From Aerococcus tenax (GTDB lineage: Bacteria; Bacillota; Bacilli; Lactobacillales; Aerococcaceae), in the NCBI RefSeq assembly GCF_003286645.3, contig NZ_CP127382.2:868001-932000 (forward strand): a stretch of 64,000 bases of DNA, in the 5' to 3' direction. Below, in pieces: positions 1 through 9,824 of this stretch. Below the pieces are notes generated by a model. It did not search any database and was not told where the DNA came from. It saw only the letters and a program-made list of their open reading frames with translations. A program made the translations under genes and the position numbers. Every line of letters begins with the position of its first letter. The first letter of the stretch is position 1.

Positions 1-446
1 AGCGCTTTGAGTTACAATTACTTAACCGACTACTAACATCTGAGAATGCTTGGTATTTAATCAAAAATATTGATGGAAACTTTCATTTTGAAAGTAGTAG
101 TATTGAAAGTGTCTATCTTTTACTATGGGCCTACCGGCAAAGTGAAGGAGAAAGTATTGATATTGGGAATTTTTATCAGACCCTTCGCTCTGATGCCGAT
201 AGGCGGATCGTTATTGACGCTCAGGCGATGAATCTTCCGCCTGAGTGTACTGGTCAGGAAATTAGCGATTTAATTTATCAAATAAAAGATAAGAGTCATT
301 ATCAGGACCAAATTAGGCAAATCAACCGGGATATAGCGGATGCTAAGCAAATTAATGATTATGCTAAAATTAGCGATTTAAATCAACAGAGAATACAAAT
401 ATTGCGACAAATGAAACTGTCAAAAAAGAAGTCAGGAGAGATTTAA
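1..446 (+). CDS. dnaG: DNA primase, C-terminal fragment
   Basis: The open frame runs in from the window edge (first full codon at position 3) and stops at 444-446, giving about 147 residues of a C-terminus. The helical, charged sequence directly upstream of rpoD matches the helicase-binding C-terminal domain of bacterial primase, which docks on DnaB/DnaC at the replication fork. The TOPRIM and zinc domains lie outside the window. The stop codon abuts the TTG start of rpoD, the classic dnaG-rpoD macromolecular-synthesis arrangement. Identification rests mainly on this neighbourhood and domain style. Confidence 0.85.
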   Translation, partial: RFELQLLNRLLTSENAWYLIKNIDGNFHFESSSIESVYLLLWAYRQSEGESIDIGNFYQTLRSDADRRIVIDAQAMNLPPECTGQEISDLIYQIKDKSHYQDQIRQINRDIADAKQINDYAKISDLNQQRIQILRQMKLSKKKSGEI

Positions 447-1652
447 TTGAGCAAAACGACCGACAAGCAGGAAAAAACTTTAAAACAAGCCAGTCAAGAA
501 TTACTTAATGAGAAGAAAATATTGGGCTCTATTTTATATACTGAGTTAAGTGATAAAATTGCTCAACCCTATTCTTTGAATGATGAACAAATGGATCAGC
601 TTATTGAAAAATTTGAAGACGGTGGCGTAGCCGTTGTTGATGAAGATGGGGGCCCAACTAACCGTCAGTTACAAAACGAAGCGCTTAAGATGCAAGAAGA
701 CGATGAAGAATCTGAAAAAGATATTGATCAAATCTTAGATGAAGAAGAAAAAACTAAGAAGAAAGATAAAAAAGACAAAAAAGATACTAATAAGTCGACT
801 TCTTCAACGAGTTCAAAGGTAAAAACCAATGATCCTGTACGTATGTATCTTAAAGAAATTGGCCGAGTAGACTTACTGACAGCTGATGAAGAGGTTGCCC
901 TTGCCAAAAGAATTGAAGCCGGAGATCCAGTTGCCAAGCAAGAGCTGGCCGAAGCCAATCTCCGTTTAGTCGTGTCGATTGCTAAACGTTATGTCGGTAG
1001 AGGTATGTCATTTTTAGACCTGATCCAAGAAGGAAATATGGGCTTAATGAAGGCAGTAGAAAAATTTGATTATACCAAGGGTTTCAAATTTTCCACTTAT
1101 GCCACTTGGTGGATTCGTCAAGCGATTACCCGTTCGATCGCTGACCAAGCCCGTACCATTCGTATACCGGTACATATGGTAGAGACTATTAATAAATTAG
1201 TCCGCATTCAACGGCAATTACTCCAAGAACTCGGTCGCGAACCCACGCCAGAAGAAATTGGTGCGGAAATGGACCTACCTACTGAAAAAGTGAGAAACAT
1301 TATGAAAATCTCACAAGAACCAGTTTCCTTGGAAACCCCTATTGGTGAAGAAGATGATTCCCATCTTGGCGATTTTATTGAAGACAATGATGCCATGCAG
1401 CCAGATGAATATACTAATCAGGAATTGTTAAAAGAACAACTCAATGAAGTGCTGGATACTTTAACTGATCGGGAAGAAAATGTCTTACGTCTTCGTTTCG
1501 GTTTAGAAGATGGTCAAACTAAAACGTTAGAACAAGTCGGACAACAATTTGGGGTGACTCGAGAAAGAATCCGTCAAATTGAAGCCAAGGCCTTACGTAA
1601 ATTACGCCACCCAAGTCGTCTCAAACAATTAAAAGATTTTCTAGAAGACTAA
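447..1652 (+). CDS. rpoD: RNA polymerase primary sigma factor (sigma-70/RpoD)
   Basis: 401 residues. An acidic region 1.1-like N-terminus is followed by a Lys/Glu-rich linker (about residues 96-125), region 1.2 starting at [11 protein letters not shown] (about 129), the region 2 core with [13 protein letters not shown], and the region 4.2 helix-turn-helix [17 protein letters not shown] near the C-terminus. It directs RNA polymerase to housekeeping promoters of the TTGACA/TATAAT type, many of which are visible in this window. The start is TTG at 447, with AGGAGAG at 434-440 lying inside the end of dnaG, so the two genes are probably translationally coupled. A strong hairpin terminator follows. 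Confidence 0.97.
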   Translation: MSKTTDKQEKTLKQASQELLNEKKILGSILYTELSDKIAQPYSLNDEQMDQLIEKFEDGGVAVVDEDGGPTNRQLQNEALKMQEDDEESEKDIDQILDEEEKTKKKDKKDKKDTNKSTSSTSSKVKTNDPVRMYLKEIGRVDLLTADEEVALAKRIEAGDPVAKQELAEANLRLVVSIAKRYVGRGMSFLDLIQEGNMGLMKAVEKFDYTKGFKFSTYATWWIRQAITRSIADQARTIRIPVHMVETINKLVRIQRQLLQELGREPTPEEIGAEMDLPTEKVRNIMKISQEPVSLETPIGEEDDSHLGDFIEDNDAMQPDEYTNQELLKEQLNEVLDTLTDREENVLRLRFGLEDGQTKTLEQVGQQFGVTRERIRQIEAKALRKLRHPSRLKQLKDFLED

Positions 1653-1674
1653 AAGCAACTCTGATAATAGTAAT

Positions 1675-1723
1675 GGCATTCAAATGTTGGATCCTTTTCC
1701 AATGCTTGAATGCCTTTATTTTA
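1675..1723 (+). terminator. Rho-independent terminator after rpoD
   Basis: A hairpin of about 17 bp (arms from GGCATTCAA at 1675 to TTGAATGCC ending at 1714, one mismatch and two wobbles) is followed by a T-rich tail. Confidence 0.85.
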
Positions 1724-1835
1724 TCCTTCGCTTTTTTAGATCACAATTGAAAGGAAAATGATCACTGTTGAATCCAATTATTAATCATGCTATCTTTAGA
1801 TCAATTAGTTCATTCTAGAAGGAAGAGATGTCTTA

Positions 1836-3200
1836 GTGAAAGTAGTAAAATTCGGTGGTAGCTCTCTAGCTAATGATAAGCAAATAAAAAAAGTGAAGAA
1901 TATCATCGCCAGTGATAAGGACCGAAAAATTATTATTGTTTCTGCACCTGGAAAGCGTTTTGATGGGGATATAAAAGTGACCGATTTATTAATTGAGTTA
2001 GCCTCACAGACACTAAATGGCAGCGTGGATACCTCCCAAACCTATAAAGAAATCGTTGAAAGGTATCGCGATATGGCAGAAGCCTTAGAAATACAAGAGC
2101 CAGTCATTGATGAAATCAAAAAATCTTTAAATGACATCCTCAATATGGATAAAAGTCAACCGGAATACTTTATCGATGCCCTCAAAGCGAGTGGGGAAGA
2201 TAATAACGCTAAATTAATCGCGGCCTATTTCAGAACTTGTGGCTTGAAAGCGAGTTACATTAACCCTGGTGAAGCGGGTCTGATTCTTAGCGATGAACCC
2301 GGCAATGCTAAGGTCTTAGCTGAATCCTATCTCAATTTAGCAAAATTAAAAGAACGTGATGAAATTTTAGTTTTTCCTGGCTTTTTTGGTTACACCAAAG
2401 AAGGTAAGTTAGTCACTTTTTCACGTGGTGGTAGCGACATTACCGGAGCTATCGTTGCCAATGGAGTGGGGGCCTCTATGTATGAGAACTTTACTGATGT
2501 TGATAGCATCTTTGTTGCTAGCCCGGCCCACGTTCACAACCCGGTTGGAATCAGCAATTTAACCTATCGAGAAATGCGTGAACTCTCCTATGCAGGCTTT
2601 ACTGTGGTTCATGACGAGGCATTGTACCCTGCTTTTGCAGAAAACATTCCCGTCGTAGTCAAAAATACCAATAATCCAGAAGCCCCTGGGACAATGATTA
2701 CGGAGAAAAAAATGACTGAAAATAAATGGCCAATTGCTGGTATCGCTAGCCATGGTGGATTTGCTTCTGTTTATATTACAAAATATATGATGAATCGCGA
2801 AGTGGGTTTTATGCGCCGAGTATTAAGCGTTTTTGAAGAATACGACTGTAGTGTAGAGCATGTGGTATCAGGGATTGATGATATTGACGTTATCTTTAAA
2901 GAAGAGCAACTTTCCGCAAAAGAATTAGATGAACTGCTTTTAGCGATTCAAACACGCACAGCAGCTGACAAGGTCGAAAAAAGAGAGAATCTTTGCCTCT
3001 TGATGATTGTTGGTGAGTCCATGCAATCAAGTATCGGGATTACCGCCCGGGCAACTAAGGCCCTCAGTCAAGCTAACATTAATTTAGAAATGATTAACCA
3101 AGGGTCTAGCGAAAACAGTGTGATGTTTGGCATCAAGGAAAATAAAGAAGCAGAAGCTGTACGGGCAATTTATGATGAATTTTTTGATGCAAAAGACTAA
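1836..3200 (+). CDS. Aspartate kinase
   Basis: 454 residues, the usual length for a monofunctional aspartokinase of the LysC/ThrA-N type. It phosphorylates aspartate, the first step to lysine, threonine and methionine. The N-terminal KFGGSSLA motif (residues 4-11) is the kinase signature, and the region with FSRGGSDITGA (about 197-207) belongs to the active site. The C-terminal 150 residues carry two ACT domains for allosteric amino-acid control. The start is GTG at 1836 with GAAGGAAGAG upstream. The gene stands alone between terminators. No lysine riboswitch is seen in the 180-nt upstream gap. Which end product regulates it cannot be told from the sequence. Confidence 0.93.
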   Translation: MKVVKFGGSSLANDKQIKKVKNIIASDKDRKIIIVSAPGKRFDGDIKVTDLLIELASQTLNGSVDTSQTYKEIVERYRDMAEALEIQEPVIDEIKKSLNDILNMDKSQPEYFIDALKASGEDNNAKLIAAYFRTCGLKASYINPGEAGLILSDEPGNAKVLAESYLNLAKLKERDEILVFPGFFGYTKEGKLVTFSRGGSDITGAIVANGVGASMYENFTDVDSIFVASPAHVHNPVGISNLTYREMRELSYAGFTVVHDEALYPAFAENIPVVVKNTNNPEAPGTMITEKKMTENKWPIAGIASHGGFASVYITKYMMNREVGFMRRVLSVFEEYDCSVEHVVSGIDDIDVIFKEEQLSAKELDELLLAIQTRTAADKVEKRENLCLLMIVGESMQSSIGITARATKALSQANINLEMINQGSSENSVMFGIKENKEAEAVRAIYDEFFDAKD

Positions 3201-3368
3201 GCCACTTGTTAGGTTTAAAGGTAAACAGAGAAGCCACTAAAGAAGTCGAATTTGTTTTGGCTAAAAATAATTTTACGGATGGATTTATCACTTATTTAAA
3301 AAAATGCTTGCTATCTTAGAAGGAATAGGCTAAAGTAAGTAACAATAAATGTTACTAATACTTTGATA

Positions 3369-3398
3369 AAAAAGATTAGAAATTCTTTAGTCTTTTTT
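3369..3398 (+). terminator. Hairpin with T-run upstream of the ABC ATPase gene
   Basis: A 10-bp AT-rich stem (3369-3378 with 3388-3397) ends in a T-run, 17 nt before the ribosome-binding site of the next gene. It may end aspartate kinase transcription or act as a leader attenuator. No T-box sequence or known riboswitch was recognised in 3201-3411. Confidence 0.5.
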
Positions 3399-3429
3399 AT
3401 TGGCCTAACTTATGAAAGGGGTTACTCAC

Positions 3430-4164
3430 ATGGCTCAAGCAAAAGTAGTGATTCAAAACCTAAAGAAGAGTTTTGATGATAATGAAGTTCTCAAAGATAT
3501 CAACTTAGAAATCAGCGAAGGTGAAGTGGTCTGCATCATCGGTCCTTCGGGTTCAGGGAAATCTACTTTATTGCGATGCATTAATCGTTTAGAGACGATT
3601 GATGGGGGTAGTGTGGTAGTCGATGGTATTGATATGTCTGATGAAAGTATCGATATCGACAAGGCGCGTGAAAATATCGGAATGGTTTTCCAACAATTTA
3701 ACCTATTTCCGCATATGACTGTTAAAGAAAATATTACTCTAGCACCCCTCCAATTAAATAAATTAAGTCAAGAAGAAGCTGACCGAAAAGCCCTTGAATT
3801 ATTAGATAGTGTCGGCCTTAAAGAAAAGGCTGACGCCTATCCTAATTCCTTATCTGGTGGTCAAAAACAACGGGTAGCCATTGCTCGGGCCTTGGCTATG
3901 GATCCTGACTTAATGTTATTTGACGAACCTACCTCAGCCTTGGACCCAGAAATGGTTGGTGACGTGTTAGAAGTCATGAAAGATCTTGCTAGACAAGGGA
4001 TGACCATGGTAATTGTGACCCATGAAATGGGCTTTGCTAAAGAAGTGTCTGACCGTACCTTGTTTATGGATGGTGGTTACATTGTCGAGTCAGGTAAACC
4101 AGAAGACCTATTCAATCATCCCCAACATCAACGGACCCAAGATTTCTTAGAAAAGGTACTCTAA
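3430..4164 (+). CDS. Polar amino-acid ABC transporter ATP-binding protein (GlnQ family)
   Basis: 244 residues from the ATG at 3430, which has AAAGGGG at a spacing of 8. An in-frame ATG at 3412 has no good site. The Walker A motif [10 protein letters not shown]-loop, signature [16 protein letters not shown] and Walker [14 protein letters not shown] are all intact. The length and the [14 protein letters not shown] region fit ATPases of glutamine/polar amino-acid importers, so it should power uptake at the inner face of the membrane. No permease or binding protein is adjacent. The next such transporter (6228-8414) has its own ATPase, so the partner of this one is outside the window. Confidence 0.9.
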   Translation: MAQAKVVIQNLKKSFDDNEVLKDINLEISEGEVVCIIGPSGSGKSTLLRCINRLETIDGGSVVVDGIDMSDESIDIDKARENIGMVFQQFNLFPHMTVKENITLAPLQLNKLSQEEADRKALELLDSVGLKEKADAYPNSLSGGQKQRVAIARALAMDPDLMLFDEPTSALDPEMVGDVLEVMKDLARQGMTMVIVTHEMGFAKEVSDRTLFMDGGYIVESGKPEDLFNHPQHQRTQDFLEKVL

Positions 4165-4238
4165 TCAATAAAACAGCTGACCTTGGAGTTAGCATGAACT
4201 AGTGGAGTCATTTAGACAAGAATATTTTTATTTAGAAG

Positions 4239-4272
4239 AGAGGCGGAGTCATTATCCTGGCCTCTTTTTTTA
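4239..4272 (+). terminator. Rho-independent terminator
   Basis: AGAGGC (4239-4244) pairs with GCCTCT (4260-4265), with an inner GGA/TCC pairing, followed by a run of seven T. It ends the ABC ATPase transcript. Confidence 0.85.
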
Positions 4273-4412
4273 ATTTAGGAGGAGAAGAGTAATTCCGGCT
4301 TTTCAAGCGATGGTAAAAAAATTATAATTAAACAGGAAATGATTATAATTCTGATTAATGAATGGTACAATATTACTACTATTGATTTACGACTTGGAAA
4401 GGATGGAGCAAA

Positions 4413-5351
4413 TTGCGCCAATTTTTTGAAAATAAAAAACTTGTGGTTGTGCTATTGAGTGTTATTAGCTCGCTTAGCCTGATTGCTTTTTCCACCTTTG
4501 GACAGGAAAGTTTACCCCAACCCATGACCTGGGTGAATGACTTTACTGCAATGGTAGCTCGCCTGATATCGACCCCAACAAATTCCATCATGCAATTTGG
4601 CGATTCTGTGACTAATTTACAGAACACCTATCAGGAAAATCAGCAATTAAAAAAACAACTGTCCACTTTACAGAGCTTAGAAGCTCAAAATACGATTTTA
4701 AAAGAAGAAAATAAGCAAATGACCAATCTTTTAAAATTGAAACCGACCCTGGTTGGTAAGACAGTAATTGCAGCTTCAGTCATTTCCAGAGCTCCTGAGA
4801 ATTGGTTAGATAAGTTGACTATTGATGTAGGTTCTAACAACGGGGTCAAGGAAAACATGTCAGTCATGACTGACTCAGGTCTCATTGGCCGGGTTTCTGA
4901 AGTTGGTCCAACTAGTGCAAAAGTGAGCTTAGTCACTTCAGACCAAGAAGATGCGGTGGAAATTGCTGCTGGTGTCCAATCGGATGATGGGATATTTTAT
5001 GGGGTGATTGACCAATACGATTCAAGTCATAACCGCTTAATTGTCAATCAAATTCCTAAGGAAGCTAAAATAAAAGAGGGGAATCTGGTAACCACAAGTG
5101 GTCTGGGAGGCGTTTCTCCAGAAGGTTTAATCATTGGAAAAGTGGCTAAAATGGAAGATGATGAATTCGCCTTAGCTAAACGTGTCTATGTCGAGCCAGC
5201 AGCGAATTTCAATGATATCCGTCATGTCTTTGTGATTATGTCTCAAAGAAGTGAACCAGATACAGAAAACCCTAATGCGGCTGAAGAAATTCCAGGGGCC
5301 AAGCACCAAGCTCAAGCCAGCCAAGCTGGGGCAAGTAATCATGCAAATTAG
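4413..5351 (+). CDS. mreC: Rod shape-determining protein MreC
   Basis: 312 residues. One N-terminal membrane segment (about residues 9-27) precedes a coiled coil (about 65-105, rich in Gln/Leu/Lys) and the beta-rich extracytoplasmic domain with NWLDKLTIDVGSNNGV and TTSGLGGVSPEGLIIGKV, both typical of MreC. The Ala/Gln-rich tail is family-variable. It scaffolds the elongation cell-wall machinery outside the membrane. The start is TTG at 4413 preceded by AAAGGATGG; the nearby ATG at 4403 is out of frame. It is 14 nt from mreD in one operon. mreB is not in the window. Confidence 0.93.
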   Translation: MRQFFENKKLVVVLLSVISSLSLIAFSTFGQESLPQPMTWVNDFTAMVARLISTPTNSIMQFGDSVTNLQNTYQENQQLKKQLSTLQSLEAQNTILKEENKQMTNLLKLKPTLVGKTVIAASVISRAPENWLDKLTIDVGSNNGVKENMSVMTDSGLIGRVSEVGPTSAKVSLVTSDQEDAVEIAAGVQSDDGIFYGVIDQYDSSHNRLIVNQIPKEAKIKEGNLVTTSGLGGVSPEGLIIGKVAKMEDDEFALAKRVYVEPAANFNDIRHVFVIMSQRSEPDTENPNAAEEIPGAKHQAQASQAGASNHAN

Positions 5352-5365
5352 GAGGAGAGAGTGAT

Positions 5366-5887
5366 ATGTTTGATTATATACGCTATCATTTAACCCTTCC
5401 CGTTTTCTTAATTTTTGTTTTCTTACTGGATGGCGCTTTAGTCAATGTCTTACTAGCCAGTGTTGATACCTACGCTTATCAAATTATTCCCAGTCTTTTA
5501 CTGATTAGCTTAACCCTGATTCCCTTATACTATGACCAGCCAAGAACGATTTACTTGATGGCTTTTATTATTGGTTTTCTATATGATTCATACTATAATG
5601 GAATTCTAGGGATTAATTTATTTCTGTTCCCAGCAGTCGTTTACTTATCCTACCAGGTAAAAAATCGCTTTCCCTTGAATTTTTATAGCATTTGGGTCTG
5701 GGCTGTGATCATGTATCTTTTATATCACAATGTGATTTATTGGCTCTATCGGATTTTACGTATTCACGGGGACACTTATCTTAAGTTCTTAGCTAGCTTT
5801 TTAGGGCCCTCCCTATTATTTAATAGTTTAGTGATTTTTCTGCTCAACCTGATTATTTATCGCTTAGTAAATTGGGTTAAGGGCTGA
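5366..5887 (+). CDS. mreD: Rod shape-determining protein MreD
   Basis: 173 residues, almost wholly hydrophobic with about five to six predicted membrane segments and the short polar N-terminus usual for MreD. It partners MreC in peripheral or elongation wall synthesis. Its position directly after mreC with an AGGAGGAGAG ribosome site, plus its length and topology, support the call. Sequence motifs in this family are weak. Confidence 0.88.
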   Translation: MFDYIRYHLTLPVFLIFVFLLDGALVNVLLASVDTYAYQIIPSLLLISLTLIPLYYDQPRTIYLMAFIIGFLYDSYYNGILGINLFLFPAVVYLSYQVKNRFPLNFYSIWVWAVIMYLLYHNVIYWLYRILRIHGDTYLKFLASFLGPSLLFNSLVIFLLNLIIYRLVNWVKG

Positions 5888-5917
5888 TCCTTATTGGGTT
5901 TTAAAAATAAATAAATC

Positions 5918-5946
5918 TTGCTAAATACAAATAATATCAGTATAAT
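5918..5946 (+). promoter_or_regulatory. Sigma-A promoter of the T-box leader
   Basis: A -35 TTGCTA (5918-5923) and a perfect -10 TATAAT (5941-5946) are separated by 17 nt, placing the start of transcription about 15 nt before the T-box leader. Confidence 0.85.
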
Positions 5947-5952
5947 GAAAAT

Positions 5953-6202
5953 TAATATCATAATGACAGAGAATGGAAGAGGCTAAAACCTTTCTTTTAA
6001 AGAGAGTCTGGCTGGTGGAAACAGGCAAAGAAACTTTAGCTACACACCCAGGAGTTAATAGTTTGAAAGACTATTCGCCTAGCGAGCGTTACATCGCGAT
6101 GTTACTAACATCATGAGGCAATTATTGTGAGGTAGTTGCGAAAAAAGGTGGAACCACGAAAGCGTCCTTTTCGTTTTGAACGAAGAGGGCGTTTTATTTT
6201 TT
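5953..6202 (+). promoter_or_regulatory. T-box riboswitch leader (tRNA-sensing attenuator)
   Basis: Diagnostic parts in order: a Stem I distal segment with AGAGAGTCTGGCTGGTG (6001-6017), GGCTAAA/TTTAGCT pairing either side of it, the T-box sequence AAGGTGGAACCACG (6145-6158), and a terminator whose 11-bp stem (6163-6173 with 6181-6191) ends in a T-run. Uncharged tRNA would pair with the specifier triplet and T-box to favour read-through into the transporter genes. The specifier loop reads CTACACACCC (about 6040-6049). Frames giving TAC (Tyr), ACA (Thr) or CAC (His) are possible. CAC followed by A is mildly preferred, because His-specific T-boxes are known ahead of amino-acid ABC importers in Firmicutes, but the register is unresolved. 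Confidence 0.92.
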
Positions 6203-6227
6203 ATTAAAAGAAAAGGAGGAGTTTGTC

Positions 6228-7715
6228 ATGATAGCAGGATTCGACTTGAAAAAGTCTTGGATGGTTATTGCTTTAGTTACTATTTTGGGGTTGGTGGCAA
6301 ACCACCATGTTGAAGCTGAAGAGACAGCTCCTCAAGAACGGATGGAAGCAGTTGAAGAGGGACCAAAAAGAGGCGATAAGGTCGTCATTGGCCTAGATGA
6401 TACCTTTGCTCCTATGGGATTCCGTAATGGGCAAAATGAAATTGTTGGTTTTGATATTGACTTAGCCCAAGCTATTGCTGAGATTTACGGCTGGGAGCTC
6501 GACTTTCAGCCGATTGACTGGGCAATGAAAGAAACCGAATTGAATAGTGGTAATATTGACTTACTTTGGAATGGTGTCGGAATTACCCCTGAAAGAGAAG
6601 AACAGATGCTCTTTTCACAGCCTTATTTGGAAAGTCCTAATATCGTGATTACTAAAAAGGAAAGCCCAATCGAGGAACTTTCCGATTTAGTCGGAAAAAC
6701 GATATCGACCCAGTCTGGCTCGACGACAGCTGAAGACATTAAGGATTGGCCCAATCAACTCTACCAAAAGCTGGCGCAAAAACCGGTTCTCTATTCCAGT
6801 TATAACGAGGTTTTTGCTGATTTAGATTCCGGTCGTGTTGATGCTGTGGTCACTGATTATACTTATGGTCACTATATTATGGAGGTTCGTGGGGAAGAAA
6901 AATATGATTCCTTTGTGGACCCTAGTAAGGAGCCTGAGCAAATGGCAGTCGCGATGCGAAAATCTGCTAGCGGTATTAAGACAATGATCGACCAAGGTCT
7001 TGACCAAGTAAAGGCTAACGGAAAATATGATGAAATTGTCGCCAAATGGTTTGGAGAAAACCGCCAAGTGGCTAGCCAGGAGAATATTATTCAAAAAATA
7101 CTTCCCTCCCTGTGGAGTGGTTTTAAACTTACCCTTGTCTTATTTGCCTTGGTACTGATACTTAGTCTCCCATTAGGTTTTCTTATCGCCATTATGCGCG
7201 TCTTTAGTCCCAAGCTGATTCAATGGTTAATTGAAGGCTATGTCTTTATTATGCGAGGGAGTCCGCTCATGTTACAACTGATGATGGTTTTCTTCGGCCT
7301 ACCGTATTTAGGAATTAATTTGGATCGCTTTACCGCAGCCCTTATTGCCTTTGTGATTAATTATGCCGCTTATTTTGCGGAAATTTTTCGGGGTGGGATT
7401 ACTTCCGTACCCCAAGGACAATATGAAAGTATCAAAGTCTTAGGGATTGGCTGGCAAAGAGGATTTCGTCGCATCATTTTACCCCAAGTGATGAAAATAA
7501 CCCTACCATCTGTCGGTAATGAAGTGATTGCCTTAGTTAAGGATACTTCATTAGTCTATGTGATTGGCCTTGGAGAATTGTTACGGGCTGGTTCGATTGC
7601 TGCTAACACCTATGCAACCATTATTCCTTATCTGGTTTGTGGGGTGTTCTATTTAATCTTCACTGCCTTTGTGACCCTTGCCTTGCGTAGAATCGAATAT
7701 CGGGTGAGCTGGTAG
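6228..7715 (+). CDS. Amino-acid ABC transporter, fused substrate-binding and permease protein
   Basis: 495 residues. An N-terminal hydrophobic signal/anchor (about 11-28) is followed by a family-3 solute-binding domain (about 48-275, with the GFDIDLAQAIAE and LLWNGVGITPEREEQ motifs). The binding-protein-dependent permease domain (about 285-495) has five membrane helices and the EAA-like loop YESIKVLGIGWQRGFRRIILPQ. The binding-permease fusion is common in Lactobacillales glutamine/polar amino-acid importers. AAGGAGGAG precedes the start. The gene follows a T-box leader, so expression should respond to starvation for one amino acid, possibly histidine. The ATPase is the next gene. Confidence 0.93.
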   Translation: MIAGFDLKKSWMVIALVTILGLVANHHVEAEETAPQERMEAVEEGPKRGDKVVIGLDDTFAPMGFRNGQNEIVGFDIDLAQAIAEIYGWELDFQPIDWAMKETELNSGNIDLLWNGVGITPEREEQMLFSQPYLESPNIVITKKESPIEELSDLVGKTISTQSGSTTAEDIKDWPNQLYQKLAQKPVLYSSYNEVFADLDSGRVDAVVTDYTYGHYIMEVRGEEKYDSFVDPSKEPEQMAVAMRKSASGIKTMIDQGLDQVKANGKYDEIVAKWFGENRQVASQENIIQKILPSLWSGFKLTLVLFALVLILSLPLGFLIAIMRVFSPKLIQWLIEGYVFIMRGSPLMLQLMMVFFGLPYLGINLDRFTAALIAFVINYAAYFAEIFRGGITSVPQGQYESIKVLGIGWQRGFRRIILPQVMKITLPSVGNEVIALVKDTSLVYVIGLGELLRAGSIAANTYATIIPYLVCGVFYLIFTAFVTLALRRIEYRVSW

Positions 7716-7742
7716 TCCAGCGATGAAAGAGGAGGGATTTTA

Positions 7743-8414
7743 ATGGCCTTAATAGTTTCTAATTTAAAAAAAGCTTACAACGGTAATATGGTGATTGATC
7801 AATTCAACTGCCGGATTGATCCAGGAGAAATTGTTATTTTACTGGGCCCATCCGGAACCGGGAAAACGACATTTATGCGTTTGATCAATAACTTAGAAAA
7901 ATGTGACCAAGGGAATATCGCCATTGGGGACCGGGTCCTCTGCCAAGAGACTTCCCAAGGGGTTCAATACAGTGATAAGGCCAGTCAACGCCGTTATCAA
8001 AACGCTATTGGTATGGTCTTTCAAAATTACCAATTGTTTCCTAATTTTACAGTATTAGACAATGTCTTAGAAGCACCTATCGCGCAAAAGTTAGCACCAA
8101 AGTCCGACTTGCTCGATCAGGCCATGTTTTTACTAGATAGCGTGGGCCTAAAAGATAAGGCCAATGCCTATCCATCTACCCTTTCAGGAGGGCAGAAGCA
8201 AAGGGTTGCTATTGCTAGAGCCATGATGCTGTCACCAGAGATCATTTGTTTTGATGAACCGACTTCAGCCCTTGACCGCGAGTCCGCTAATCAGGTAGGA
8301 AAGTTAGTTCAAGCTATTGCTAAACAAGGGAAGGGCATTTTAGTGGTTACCCATGATACCCAATTTGGCCAAGATTTTGGTACTCGGATTGTTTCTTCTG
8401 AAGAATTTAAATAA
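7743..8414 (+). CDS. Amino-acid ABC transporter ATP-binding protein
   Basis: 223 residues, short for the GlnQ family but with every catalytic motif: Walker A GPSGTGKTT, signature [16 protein letters not shown], Walker [13 protein letters not shown] and the switch His in VTHDT. It hydrolyses ATP for the fused binding-permease protein 27 nt upstream and shares its T-box leader. AGAGGAGGG lies before the ATG. The C-terminus ends soon after the H-loop, lacking the last ~20 residues present in the ATPase at 3430. Confidence 0.92.
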   Translation: MALIVSNLKKAYNGNMVIDQFNCRIDPGEIVILLGPSGTGKTTFMRLINNLEKCDQGNIAIGDRVLCQETSQGVQYSDKASQRRYQNAIGMVFQNYQLFPNFTVLDNVLEAPIAQKLAPKSDLLDQAMFLLDSVGLKDKANAYPSTLSGGQKQRVAIARAMMLSPEIICFDEPTSALDRESANQVGKLVQAIAKQGKGILVVTHDTQFGQDFGTRIVSSEEFK

Positions 8415-8452
8415 GCCATCTTAATTACTTATTATTATTTTTGGGAAAAGGA

Positions 8453-8482
8453 TTGCCAAGTAATCAAAGATTGTGCTATAGT
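8453..8482 (+). promoter_or_regulatory. Promoter of the pyrimidine operon
   Basis: TTGCCA (8453-8458), an 18-nt spacer and an extended -10 TGcTATAGT (TATAGT 8477-8482). It lies upstream of the PyrR attenuator. Confidence 0.8.
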
Positions 8483-8500
8483 ATAAAAAAATTGAATTTG

Positions 8501-8607
8501 CCTTTAAACCTGTCCCGTGAGGCAGGCAAGGAGACTTATATAAAAAGGGGATTAGTCTATACATGACTAGTCTTTTCGTCGAGCCTCCTTGTATAGGAGG
8601 CTTTTTT
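8501..8607 (+). promoter_or_regulatory. PyrR-type attenuator leader
   Basis: A PyrR binding-loop motif, CCTGTCCCGTGAGGCAGG (about 8509-8526) followed by AAGGAGA, resembles the conserved anti-antiterminator hairpin bound by PyrR with UMP. Downstream, AGCCTCC (8582-8588) pairs with GGAGGCT (8596-8602) and runs into six T, an intrinsic terminator. UMP-loaded PyrR would stabilise the binding loop and allow termination before carA. pyrR itself is not in the window. Confidence 0.85.
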
Positions 8608-8702
8608 AGTGGAAAAAAGTGGATAAAAGAGGCTTGTTCAGTTTCTATCGACTAAAAATAGGCGTTAAAAGGCTCCTGTGAGAGCTAACGAAAGGATAAG
8701 AA

Positions 8703-9782
8703 ATGACAAAAAAGAGATTAATTTTAGAAGATGGTAGTGTCTTCGAAGGAGAAGGCTTTGGTTACGATAAAGAGGTGATTGGTGAGCTGGTCTTTAATAC
8801 GGGAATGTCTGGTTATCAAGAATCCATCACTGACCAATCTTACGCTGGTCAATTATTGACCTTTACTTATCCCTTAATTGGTAACTATGGGATTAATTAT
8901 GATAACTATGAATCCTTAAATCCTTCATGTGTTGGTGTCATTGTTCATGAGTGGGCTAGACGTCCCAGTCATTGGAAGTCTCAAATGAATCTCGATACCT
9001 TCTTAAAACAGAAAAAAATTCCTGGCCTAGCTGGTATTGACACTCGTTTATTAACCAAGAAAATCCGCAAGCATGGGGTTATGAAAGCTTACTTAACCAG
9101 TAAAGAAGAACCCCTGAGTGATCTATTGGCAGTCCTAAAGAATACAGAACTTGATCAAAAATTGATTCAAAAAGTCTCCACCCAAGCGGCTTATCCGATT
9201 CCTGGTCAAGGTTACCGGGTAATCGTGATGGACTTTGGTTTAAAACACTCGATCTTAGCTGAATTATCCAAGCGCAATTGTCAGGTGACAGTGGTTCCAT
9301 ATGATACCAGCTTGGAGGAAATCACCGCCTTAGCGCCTGATGGAATTGTCTTATCCAATGGACCTGGTGACCCTGACGATTTGCCTGAAGCATTAGACAC
9401 CATCCGTGAATTAGAGAAGCGTTATCCCTTATTTGGAATCTGCATGGGCCATCAACTGTTTTCAAAGGCAAATGGGGCCAAAACTTATAAGATGAAATTT
9501 GGTCACCGTGGTTTTAACCATGCCGTTAGGGAACTTGCGACTGGTCAAATTAACTTTACGAGTCAAAACCATGGTTATGCTGTCAGTCGAGAAGATCTAC
9601 CAGCAGACTTAGAAATCACCCATGAAGAGATTAATGACCATACTGTCGAAGGGCTTCGTCACAAAAAGTACCCCGCCTTTTCGGTGCAATACCATCCCGA
9701 TGCTTGCCCTGGCCCCCATGACGCTGACTATCTATTTGACAGCTTCTTAAAGTTAATCGAAGAAAGTAAACAAACAAAATAG
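8703..9782 (+). CDS. carA: Carbamoyl-phosphate synthase small subunit
   Basis: 359 residues, the standard length. It provides glutamine-derived ammonia to CarB for carbamoyl phosphate, the start of pyrimidine (and arginine) synthesis. The N-terminal CPSase domain begins [15 protein letters not shown]. The class-I amidotransferase domain contains the nucleophile in FGICMGHQ and the catalytic His-Glu near [25 protein letters not shown] precedes the ATG. It is the first gene after the PyrR attenuator, so it is the pyrimidine-regulated copy. Confidence 0.97.
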   Translation: MTKKRLILEDGSVFEGEGFGYDKEVIGELVFNTGMSGYQESITDQSYAGQLLTFTYPLIGNYGINYDNYESLNPSCVGVIVHEWARRPSHWKSQMNLDTFLKQKKIPGLAGIDTRLLTKKIRKHGVMKAYLTSKEEPLSDLLAVLKNTELDQKLIQKVSTQAAYPIPGQGYRVIVMDFGLKHSILAELSKRNCQVTVVPYDTSLEEITALAPDGIVLSNGPGDPDDLPEALDTIRELEKRYPLFGICMGHQLFSKANGAKTYKMKFGHRGFNHAVRELATGQINFTSQNHGYAVSREDLPADLEITHEEINDHTVEGLRHKKYPAFSVQYHPDACPGPHDADYLFDSFLKLIEESKQTK

Positions 9783-9824
9783 TCTATTTAAATCTAATCA
9801 GTGAGTTAGAAAATAGGAGGAAAT

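Noticed and set aside
728..958. Minus-strand frame inside rpoD and similar antisense frames in other core genes
   Set aside because: Shadows of highly coding sense strands; no ribosome sites or family resemblance.
3201..3411. T-box or riboswitch ahead of the ABC ATPase gene
   Set aside because: No T-box consensus or Stem I motifs; only a weak AT-rich terminator hairpin.
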